Below are positions 1-5,930 of a DNA stretch of 6,561 nt, piece by piece; position 1 is the stretch's first letter; every line of letters starts with the position of its first letter. Both the position numbers and the translations under genes were made by a program. The notes beneath the pieces are model-generated. The model saw only the letters and a list, made by a program, of their open reading frames with translations. It did not search any database and was not told the origin of the DNA. The DNA is from a bacterium HR20 (GTDB lineage: Bacteria; Bacteroidota; Ignavibacteria; Kapaibacteriales; NICIL-2): assembly GCA_002898675.1 (NCBI GenBank), contig BEHW01000108.1, forward strand, positions 1 to 6,561, in the 5' to 3' direction.

Positions 1-842
1 CAGCCGAGTGCTTTTGCGCCGTGGACCCACCGCTGATGCTGCTGGATGTATTCTGCAAGTGTCGTGCATGCTTCTGTTTCCACACACGACTCTTTCGAAC
101 ACACGTAGGCGATTCCCAGCCCAGCGCGTCCAACCGCTTGGAGGAGCGCTAAATCTTCGGTGACCGAAAAAGGAATTGCTCGGTAGCCGCCGAGCATGCG
201 ATAGACTTCGCGTCGAATGGACATGTTGTTGCCGAAGCAGCCGAGGAACTGTCGGTAGTACACGCCCGCACTGGCCATTGTGTTCGTCGTGTTCCATTCG
301 ACCGCTTGAAATCGAGCAAAGGGATTGGTTCCAGCAACGAGTGTGTACGCGCAGACCATTGCAACATCGCTACTGCGATATGCAGCAACGTGGGCATGTA
401 CCCAGCGAGGATCAACGGCGCAATCTGCATCGGTCAGCAGAATGATCTCTCCGCTGGCATGGAGAATGCCGTAGTCGAGCGCGCCAGCCTTTCCACGGAG
501 GTTCCCGCTTCGCGGTTCAGTAAGCGATAAAACTCGAAGCTTGGGGATGTGTTCAGCATAGCTTGCGACAACGGCTGCTGTACGATCGGTGGAGCGGTCA
601 TCAACGACGATGATCTCCAAGCGGTCGGGAGGATAATCGAGTGATGCCAGCGATTCCAGACACCGGGCAATGCGATGCTCTTCGTTGCGAGCGGGGACAA
701 CGATGCTCACAGGTGGCAAACGATCCTCGGTCGGTTGGGTGGATTGGCGACGCCGCTCCAGCCATGCACCAGCGACCATGAGAGCGGTGCGCACCCAGTA
801 CGTCGCGATCGAAACGATACCGAGTAGAGTTGCCAATTCCAC
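1..842 (-). CDS. GT2-family membrane-anchored glycosyltransferase, 3' end outside window
   Basis: Partial gene: the first 280 codons are present and the C-terminus lies beyond base 1. My translation of the minus strand has no stop. Residues about 3-28 form a hydrophobic membrane segment followed by RRR. The catalytic domain begins at PPVSIVVPARNEE (43-55). It shows the nucleotide-sugar site VDDRS (80-84), a DAD metal-binding motif (138-140), TED with the likely catalytic base (228-230), and QHQRW, a QxxRW motif (268-272). In GT2 enzymes this set is typical of membrane polymerases such as cellulose, hyaluronan or poly-GlcNAc synthases, and of related glycolipid transferases. More membrane helices would be expected in the missing part. 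The sugar and acceptor cannot be told. The start is GTG at 842, because an in-frame TAG lies two codons upstream. There is no good Shine-Dalgarno sequence, so translation is probably coupled to recX, which ends 3 nt earlier. A later start at ATG (codon 22) would cut into the hydrophobic segment and is less likely. Confidence 0.88.
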   Translation of the reverse strand, partial: MELATLLGIVSIATYWVRTALMVAGAWLERRRQSTQPTEDRLPPVSIVVPARNEEHRIARCLESLASLDYPPDRLEIIVVDDRSTDRTAAVVASYAEHIPKLRVLSLTEPRSGNLRGKAGALDYGILHASGEIILLTDADCAVDPRWVHAHVAAYRSSDVAMVCAYTLVAGTNPFARFQAVEWNTTNTMASAGVYYRQFLGCFGNNMSIRREVYRMLGGYRAIPFSVTEDLALLQAVGRAGLGIAYVCSKESCVETEACTTLAEYIQQHQRWVHGAKALG

Positions 843-845
843 GTG

Positions 846-1505
846 CTATCGATTGCTCGATGATGAATCGAAAAGCGATGCAAGGACCCGCCGAACGACA
901 TCATGAGAGAATCCGCGGCGGAGCAACGCGTCGCGGATGCGGCGCTGTTGCTGCTCAGGCGGACGGCTGGCATTTCGACGCAACGCACGCAGCGCAGCCT
1001 CGCGAGCGCGCTGCTCTTCGTCCGATGATGGATATTCCATTGCCAATACTTCCTGCACGATGTGTTCTGGAATACCACGTGCACGGAGCTGGTTGCTTAT
1101 TGCGCGTGCGGAGAGCATGCGGAGCCGGGCAGTATCGCGGACGAATGCCCGAGCGAAGCGCTCATCGTCGAGTCTGCCGTGCCGACGGAGTAGTTCGAGC
1201 ACAGTGCGAATATCGTCATCGCCAGCACCGAGGGTGTGTAATCGTTTCGCAACTTCGGCGCTCGAACGTAGGCGATAGGCTAAAAATCGTTCCAGACGTG
1301 CGATGAATTGCAGTGCGCGGTCGGTTCGCTCGATTATGGCGTACGTCTCGGCATTGATGTCCTGACCAGTGGCGATATGGAGCTGCTCTGCGGTAGCTGC
1401 ATCGAGCTGGAAGGTGCGTTGCTGGCCGTCGCGTGTTTTCAGTTCGAGGACGATCGTTCCTGCGCGAGGAGCAAGCCACCACCGCAGAACGTGCGCGTCA
1501 GGCAT
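846..1505 (-). CDS. recX: RecX, regulatory protein of RecA
   Basis: 219 residues. RecX-family proteins bind RecA filaments and modulate, usually inhibit, strand exchange and ATPase activity in the cytoplasm. The C-terminal two thirds has the family's repeated three-helix layout: residues about 62-110 (ARLERFLAYRLRSSAEVAKRL), a hallmark segment at 111-145 (RLDDERFARAFVRDTARLR then ISNQLRARGI), and a last repeat at about 160-212 ending RDALLRRGFSHDVVRRVLA. Residues 1-50 form a less conserved N-terminal extension, predicted to be beta-rich. The start is ATG at 1505 (MPDAHVLRWW). The open frame extends upstream to 1694, but only inside recA. The start lies 4 nt after the recA stop with no convincing Shine-Dalgarno sequence, so translational coupling to recA is likely. 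That pairing is the commonest context for recX and supports the call. The product ends in a serine-rich tail (DSSSSNR). Confidence 0.93.
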   Translation of the reverse strand: MPDAHVLRWWLAPRAGTIVLELKTRDGQQRTFQLDAATAEQLHIATGQDINAETYAIIERTDRALQFIARLERFLAYRLRSSAEVAKRLHTLGAGDDDIRTVLELLRRHGRLDDERFARAFVRDTARLRMLSARAISNQLRARGIPEHIVQEVLAMEYPSSDEEQRAREAALRALRRNASRPPEQQQRRIRDALLRRGFSHDVVRRVLASLFDSSSSNR

Positions 1506-1509
1506 AGCG

Positions 1510-2559
1510 CTACGTGGCGGGCTGTTCGACGGGGAGCCCGAGTTTGGTACGGACCTCTCGCTCCAGCTCTGCCAGGAGATCGGGACTTTCTTGCAGCAAT
1601 TTGCGGAGTGCATCGCGCCCTTGAACGCGTTCGCTCTTGTAGGTAAGCCACGAACCGCTGCGCGTGATGATCCCGTGTTCGAGTGCGACGTCAATCATGT
1701 CGCTGATCTTGGAGATCCCTTCGTTGTAGAGGATGTCGAACTCGCACTCGCGGAAAGGTGGGGCGACTTTGTTCTTGACAATTTTAGCACGGACGCGGTT
1801 GCCGATGATTTCGTTGCCTTCCTTGATGACGTCTTTGCGGCGGACGTCAATGCGGACAGATGCGTAGTACTTGAGGGCGTTTCCGCCAGTGGTGGTTTCG
1901 GGGTTGCCGTAGACAACACCGATCTTTTGGCGGAGCTGGTTGGTGAAGATGACGACGGTATTCGAACGTCCAATGGCAGCTTGCAGCTTTCGCATTGCCT
2001 GGCTCATGAGCCGAGCTTGGGAGCCCATCTGCGCTTCACCCATTTCCCCTTCGATTTCGACACGCGGCGTTAGCGCAGCCACCGAGTCAATGACGACGAC
2101 ATCTACCGCGCCGCTTCGCACGAGCGTTTCGACGATTTCGAGCGCCTGCTCGCCGAACTCAGGTTGGGATACAAGGAGCGTGTCGAGATTGACACCTAAG
2201 CGTTGCGCGTAGTTGATGTCGAGTGCGTGCTCAGTGTCCACGATGGCTGCAATTCCACCGCGCTTTTGTGCTTCAGCGATCACTTGCAGGCACACCGTCG
2301 TTTTTCCGGATGATTCTGGGCCGAAAATTTCGATGATACGCCCGCGAGGAAAACCACCGACACCGACTGCTGCATCGAGCGACAAGCAACCGGTCGAAAT
2401 TGCTTCGACCTGCAGTGGCGTGGCATCGGTAAAGCGCAGAATCGCACCCTTGCCGTGCTGCCGTTCGATTTGCTCGATGGCTTGCATGGCGAGCTTGAGC
2501 TTTTCGGGTGGAGGCGTTACTCCTGCAGCGGGGGTACCACCATTTTTCGCGTCGGGCAT
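1510..2559 (-). CDS. recA: RecA recombinase
   Basis: 349 residues, normal length. RecA forms ATP-dependent filaments on single-stranded DNA, performs homologous strand exchange and stimulates LexA-type self-cleavage. Visible landmarks are Walker A GPESSGKT (80-87), the catalytic-glutamate region VDTEHALD (107-114), Walker B VVVIDSV (154-160), loop L1 around EIEGEMGEAQMG (168-179), and loop L2 beginning TNQLRQKIGVVYGNPETTTGG (206-226, slightly divergent). The C-terminal domain ends ELEREVRTKLGLP and lacks the long acidic tail of enterobacterial RecA. Residues 1-18 are a low-complexity Ala/Gly/Pro leader. The start is ATG at 2559, chosen because TGGAG lies 8 nt upstream. A longer frame from TTG at 2586 would place its start codon inside the -7 promoter box and is rejected. 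recA heads a three-gene unit with recX and a glycosyltransferase. I see no recognisable LexA operator upstream. Confidence 0.98.
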   Translation of the reverse strand: MPDAKNGGTPAAGVTPPPEKLKLAMQAIEQIERQHGKGAILRFTDATPLQVEAISTGCLSLDAAVGVGGFPRGRIIEIFGPESSGKTTVCLQVIAEAQKRGGIAAIVDTEHALDINYAQRLGVNLDTLLVSQPEFGEQALEIVETLVRSGAVDVVVIDSVAALTPRVEIEGEMGEAQMGSQARLMSQAMRKLQAAIGRSNTVVIFTNQLRQKIGVVYGNPETTTGGNALKYYASVRIDVRRKDVIKEGNEIIGNRVRAKIVKNKVAPPFRECEFDILYNEGISKISDMIDVALEHGIITRSGSWLTYKSERVQGRDALRKLLQESPDLLAELEREVRTKLGLPVEQPAT

Positions 2560-2567
2560 GGGAATGT

Positions 2568-2572
2568 CTCCA
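2568..2572 (-). promoter_or_regulatory. recA ribosome binding site
   Basis: The minus strand reads TGGAG, then 8 nt, then ATG. This is the clearest Shine-Dalgarno sequence in the left half, and it decides between the ATG at 2559 and the in-frame TTG at 2586. Confidence 0.75.
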
Positions 2573-2583
2573 GTTGTTCTGCG

Positions 2584-2591
2584 CAAAAATA
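2584..2591 (-). promoter_or_regulatory. recA promoter, Bacteroidota/Chlorobiota-type -7 element
   Basis: The minus strand reads TATTTTTG, an exact match to the TAnnTTTG -7 consensus of this superphylum. It ends 24 nt before the recA start codon, so transcription would begin near 2580 with a leader of about 20 nt. The -33 box is poor: TTTT at 2610-2613 sits 18 nt upstream, within the T-tract of the rplS terminator. The same 12-mer, GTATTTTTGCGC, occurs at the rplS promoter. Confidence 0.65.
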
Positions 2592-2603
2592 CCTCTACAG
2601 TCC

Positions 2604-2643
2604 AAAAGGAAAAGCGCTGGAAAGAATTTCTCCTTCCAGCGCT
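2604..2643 (-). terminator. rho-independent terminator of rplS
   Basis: On the minus strand the arms AGCGCTGGAA (2643-2634) and TTCCAGCGCT (2622-2613) form a perfect 10-bp stem around an 11-nt loop. The stem runs into TTTCCTTTT (2612-2604). It begins 21 nt after the rplS stop codon. In the plus direction no T-run follows the stem, so it should act only on minus-strand transcription. Confidence 0.85.
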
Positions 2644-2664
2644 CGAAGAATTCGTCGCGTGGTA

Positions 2665-3033
2665 TCAATCCTGGTGGAGCTTCCGACGAATTTTCCGCTC
2701 GGACATGCCACGGAGGTAGAAAAGTTTAGCGCGCCGGACGTGCCCGCGTCGCTCAACAGTGATACTCTGGATGAATGGCGAGTAGAGCGGAAAAACACGC
2801 TCGACGCCAACGCCGTTGGAAATTTTCCGCACGCGGAAGGTCTGGTTCGGTCCGGAGCCGCGACGCGCAATGACTACACCGGTAAAGTTCTGCGTGCGTT
2901 CTTTATCACCTTCGATCACACGCAACGAAACAGTGACCGTATCGCCCGGCCCGAACTCCGGGATCGTCGTATCGCCGCGCAACGCGAGCGCTTGCTCGAT
3001 GACCATCTGCTCGACTTTCTGGAGCTTATTCAT
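2665..3033 (-). CDS. rplS: Large-subunit ribosomal protein bL19
   Basis: 122 residues, slightly longer than the roughly 115 of E. coli L19. bL19 is a 50S protein at the subunit interface, where it helps form a bridge to the 30S. Family landmarks are the N-terminal helix MNKLQKVEQ (1-9), PGDTVTV (29-35), RTQNFTGVVIARRGSG (46-61), FRVRKISNGVGVERVFPLYS (66-85) and RGHVRRAKLFYLR (95-107), followed by a basic tail. The start ATG has AGAGG 8 nt upstream (3042-3046). The gene has its own promoter and terminator, so it is a single-gene unit. In many bacteria rplS is the last gene of rpsP-rimM-trmD-rplS; here its upstream neighbour is the divergent lepA, so that cluster is not intact at this locus. 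Confidence 0.98.
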   Translation of the reverse strand: MNKLQKVEQMVIEQALALRGDTTIPEFGPGDTVTVSLRVIEGDKERTQNFTGVVIARRGSGPNQTFRVRKISNGVGVERVFPLYSPFIQSITVERRGHVRRAKLFYLRGMSERKIRRKLHQD

Positions 3034-3074
3034 AGGATGCGCCTCTCAAAGGAGATTTCACTGCTAACCGAGCG

Positions 3075-3082
3075 CAAAAATA
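3075..3082 (-). promoter_or_regulatory. rplS promoter, TAnnTTTG -7 element
   Basis: The minus strand reads TATTTTTG, 41 nt upstream of the rplS start codon, predicting a transcript start near 3071 and a leader of about 37 nt. I see no matching -33 TTTG at the usual spacing of about 19-20 nt. A TTG lies 12 nt upstream, which is too close. The box and its flanks (GTATTTTTGCGC) are identical to those at recA. Confidence 0.6.
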
Positions 3083-3115
3083 CGAGCAGTTGCCCAACGC
3101 CGTCTTCTGCCAGAG

Positions 3116-3123
3116 TAATTTTG
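3116..3123 (+). promoter_or_regulatory. lepA promoter, TAnnTTTG -7 element
   Basis: TAATTTTG matches the TAnnTTTG consensus and lies 41 nt before the lepA ATG, so transcription should begin near 3127. The nearest upstream TTG (3090-3092) is 23 nt away, a little far for a -33 box. Only 33 bp separate this box from the oppositely directed rplS -7 box, so the two promoters share their upstream DNA. There is no Shine-Dalgarno sequence before lepA. The leader instead holds a run of seven T at 3149-3155. Confidence 0.6.
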
Positions 3124-3164
3124 CTGCCTTACAGAATTGCTATCGCGCTTTTTTTCGAGCATTG

Positions 3165-4973
3165 ATGGATCACATTCGCAACTTCTGCATCATCGCGCAT
3201 ATTGATCACGGTAAATCTACCCTCGCCGATCGTCTGCTGGAGCGGACCGGCCGTGTCACTGCGCGCCAGATGGTTACCGACCAGATTCTCGACGATAACC
3301 CACTCGAACAAGAGCGTGGCATCACAATCAAGCTCCACGCGGTGCAGATGGAGTACACCGCACGCAATGGGCGAACCTACACGCTCAACCTAATTGACAC
3401 GCCCGGACATGTTGACTTCTCCTACGAAGTCTCCCGTTCACTGGCTGCGTGTGAAGGGGCACTTCTGGTCGTTGACGCAACCCAGGGCGTCGAAGCGCAG
3501 ACGATTTCGAACCTGTACTTAGCTGTTGATGCAGGGCTGGAGATCATCCCCGTCATCAACAAGATTGACTTGCCTGCAGCGGAGACGATGCTCGAAAGTG
3601 TGATTGCTCAGGTCATTGACCTCATCGGGTGCAAGCGCGAGGAAATCATCCTTGCCTCGGCAAAGGCGGGAATTGGTGTTGATGATATTCTCGAAGCAGT
3701 TGTGGCGCGCATTCCGCCGCCGAAGGGAGATCCCGACGCACCGCTACGAGCGTTGATCTACGACTCGCTCTATGACCCATACCGCGGCGTGGTGGTCAAC
3801 GTCCGCATTTTCGATGGCACGCTGCGGGAGAAAGATTCCGTGCTGTTCATGGCAACAGGGCAAGTCTACCAAGTTGATGAAGTTGGCGTTCTCTACATGG
3901 AGCAGCACCGGACAGGAGAGCTCAGCGCAGGCAACGTCGGATACTTCACCGCTTCGATCCGCCGCGTGCGGGATACGAAAGTCGGCGACACCGTCACCCA
4001 CGCGCAGCGTCCGTGCTCGGAGCCAATTGCTGGTTTCCGGGAGGTCAAGCCCATGGTGTTCAGCGGCATTTACCCTGCTGATAGCGACGATTTCGAGGAT
4101 CTCCGCGACGCGCTGGAAAAACTTGCGCTCAACGACGCTGCAATTCACTACGAACCGGAAACCTCCGCTGCACTCGGTTTTGGCTTCCGCTGCGGATTTC
4201 TCGGTTTGCTCCACATGGAAATCGTCCAGGAACGGCTCGAGCGCGAGTTCGGGCAGACAATCGTCACCACGGTCCCAAACGTCCGCTACTTGGTGCGGCG
4301 CACCGATGGCACAGAGCAATGGGTGGAAAATCCAGCGCAAATGCCCGAGCCGGTCAAGATTGCAGAAATCCTCGAGCCATACATCCGTGCGCAAATCATT
4401 ACTCCAACCGAGTACCTTGGGCCAATTATGCAGCTCTGCATCGAGCGGCGCGGGACGGTCCTTGGGCAGCACTACCTTACGCAAACGCGCGTGGATTTGA
4501 GCGTCGAGCTTCCGCTTGCCGAGGTCGTCTTCGACTTCTACGACAAACTCAAGAGCATCTCGCGCGGTTATGCCTCGCTCGACTACGAGTACAGCGACTA
4601 CAAGCCCGGCGACCTTGTCAAGCTCGACATCCTGCTCAACGGCGATCCAGTGGATGCACTCTCGACAATTGTCCATCGCCAGAAGGCGTACGAGTGGGGG
4701 CGCCGGCTCTGCTCGAAGCTCAAGAAGCTTATCCCGCGACATCTGTTCGAGGTTGTCATCCAAGCGGCGATCGGATCGAAGATCATCGCGCGCGATAGCA
4801 TTGCGCCGCTCCGCAAGAACGTGCTCGCCAAATGTTATGGCGGCGACGTTACCCGCAAGCGCAAACTCCTCGAAAAGCAAAAAGAAGGCAAAAAGCGAAT
4901 GAAGCAAATTGGACGTGTCGAAGTGCCCCAGGAGGCGTTCTTGGCGGTGCTTCGTTTGGGCGATGAATCATAA
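3165..4973 (+). CDS. lepA: Elongation factor 4 (LepA), ribosome back-translocating GTPase
   Basis: 602 residues; the E. coli protein has 599. LepA is a translational GTPase that binds the ribosome, can catalyse back-translocation, and is linked to 30S biogenesis and stress tolerance. The G domain is complete: G1 AHIDHGKS (11-18), RGITI of switch I (51-55), G3 DTPGH (78-82), G4 NKID (132-135) and G5 SAK (165-167). EF-G-like domains II, III and V follow, with the typical segments GFRCGFLGLLHMEI and SRGYASLDYEY. The LepA-specific C-terminal domain ends KKRMKQIGRVEVPQEAFLAV, which separates it from EF-G, TypA and RF3. The start is ATG at 3165 (MDHIRNFCIIAHIDHGKS), as usual for the family; the frame remains open upstream to 3090 but crosses the promoter. 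lepB1 begins 15 nt after the stop, the common lepA-lepB arrangement. Confidence 0.98.
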   Translation: MDHIRNFCIIAHIDHGKSTLADRLLERTGRVTARQMVTDQILDDNPLEQERGITIKLHAVQMEYTARNGRTYTLNLIDTPGHVDFSYEVSRSLAACEGALLVVDATQGVEAQTISNLYLAVDAGLEIIPVINKIDLPAAETMLESVIAQVIDLIGCKREEIILASAKAGIGVDDILEAVVARIPPPKGDPDAPLRALIYDSLYDPYRGVVVNVRIFDGTLREKDSVLFMATGQVYQVDEVGVLYMEQHRTGELSAGNVGYFTASIRRVRDTKVGDTVTHAQRPCSEPIAGFREVKPMVFSGIYPADSDDFEDLRDALEKLALNDAAIHYEPETSAALGFGFRCGFLGLLHMEIVQERLEREFGQTIVTTVPNVRYLVRRTDGTEQWVENPAQMPEPVKIAEILEPYIRAQIITPTEYLGPIMQLCIERRGTVLGQHYLTQTRVDLSVELPLAEVVFDFYDKLKSISRGYASLDYEYSDYKPGDLVKLDILLNGDPVDALSTIVHRQKAYEWGRRLCSKLKKLIPRHLFEVVIQAAIGSKIIARDSIAPLRKNVLAKCYGGDVTRKRKLLEKQKEGKKRMKQIGRVEVPQEAFLAVLRLGDES

Positions 4974-4988
4974 TTGGAGCGTTGGTCA

Positions 4989-5930
4989 ATGTTCAAAAAA
5001 CTCTGGCAGCAGGTTGTCCGCTTCTACCAATGGCGGAAAGAGAGAAAAGCAGAACGTAAACGCCGCTACCGGCAAATGACATTCCCGCAAAAGGTCGTCG
5101 CGTGGGTGCGTTCGCTTGCAGGCGCATTCATCGTCGTCGTGATCCTCAACGGGCTGGCGGTGGCTGCGTTCGAAGTGCCGACAGGCTCGATGGAAAACAC
5201 TGTGATGGCGGGGGAGAACCTCTTCGTCAACAAGTTCATCTTCGGTCCCTCGACGCCGCAGATTATTCCGCTGTTCAACATTCCGCTGCCATACTACAAG
5301 CTCCCACCACTGCGCGACCCACAGCGGGGGGATGTGATTGTCTTTATCTACCCTGGCGATCGGGACGAGGTGAAACCGAAAGAGTTCATGTACTACCTGA
5401 AGCGATGCATCGCCGTTGCCGGCGATACCTTGCTCATCCGCAACGATAGCGTGTTCGTCAACGGGCAGTTTATGCCATTCCCCAAGCATGCAAAGTTTTT
5501 GCCCACACCAGATGATCCCTCGCGCATTTTCCCGCCCGGCAAAGGCTGGACGCGGAGCAACTATGGACCACTGCGCATCCCGAAGAAAGGGGACATCATC
5601 CACCTCGATGCAGACAACTTCATCGAGTGGGAAATCTTCATCCGACGCGAAGGGCACGATGTGGACTTCCGCTTGGGCGAGGTGTACATTGACGGAAAGC
5701 CAACCACCACGTACACGGTTGAGCGCGATTACGTCTTCGGCATGGGCGATAACCGCAACAATTCGCTCGACAGCCGCTACTGGGGTTTTATCCCGAAGGA
5801 GAACGTCGTCGGTACGCCACTGTTCGTGTATTGGTCATGGGAGAAAACCGACCTCAATGGGAATCCACTGCCACTTCTCAAACGGCTTACACGAATCCGA
5901 TGGTCGCGCCTTGGAACGATCGTCCGCTGA
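4989..5930 (+). CDS. lepB: Type I signal peptidase, first copy
   Basis: 313 residues. The enzyme cleaves signal peptides from proteins exported by Sec or Tat, using a Ser-Lys dyad on the outer face of the cytoplasmic membrane. A strongly basic cytoplasmic N-terminus (1-35, rich in RK) precedes a single membrane segment (about 37-60). The catalytic serine is in PTGSMENT (Ser67). The general-base lysine is in YYLKRCIAVAGD (Lys138). The conserved box GDNRNNSLDSRYWGF spans 253-267. The stretch of about 110 residues between Lys138 and this box is a large periplasmic insertion. All catalytic elements are intact, so the enzyme should be active. GGAG (4976-4979) lies 9 nt before the ATG at 4989, which favours that start over the TTG directly after the lepA stop. 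It lies 15 nt downstream of lepA and is presumably co-transcribed with it. A second lepB follows immediately. Confidence 0.96.
   Translation: MFKKLWQQVVRFYQWRKERKAERKRRYRQMTFPQKVVAWVRSLAGAFIVVVILNGLAVAAFEVPTGSMENTVMAGENLFVNKFIFGPSTPQIIPLFNIPLPYYKLPPLRDPQRGDVIVFIYPGDRDEVKPKEFMYYLKRCIAVAGDTLLIRNDSVFVNGQFMPFPKHAKFLPTPDDPSRIFPPGKGWTRSNYGPLRIPKKGDIIHLDADNFIEWEIFIRREGHDVDFRLGEVYIDGKPTTTYTVERDYVFGMGDNRNNSLDSRYWGFIPKENVVGTPLFVYWSWEKTDLNGNPLPLLKRLTRIRWSRLGTIVR

Noticed and set aside
1369..2073. Plus-strand open frame of 234 codons across recX and recA
   Set aside because: Shadow of recA and recX in the opposite strand; composition is driven by the sense codons and no family resemblance is seen.
2575..2612. 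Possible LexA/SOS operator upstream of recA
   Set aside because: CTGT and CAG half-sites are present, but the spacing does not fit a known SOS box and there is no good dyad. Operators in this phylum are variable, so absence is not proof.
3124..3164. T7 run (3149-3155) before lepA as an intrinsic terminator
   Set aside because: No stable GC-rich stem directly precedes it in the plus direction; it is more simply a U-rich leader in a gene lacking a Shine-Dalgarno sequence.
2455..3165. Plus-strand open frame of 236 codons spanning the recA start, rplS and the intergenic regions
   Set aside because: It crosses two genes, a terminator and promoters on the other strand, and its product resembles nothing I recognise.
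3744..4907. Long open frame (387 codons) antisense to lepA
   Set aside because: It lies wholly within a complete, well-conserved lepA. Its translation shows no recognisable domain and mirrors the G/C third-position bias of the sense gene.
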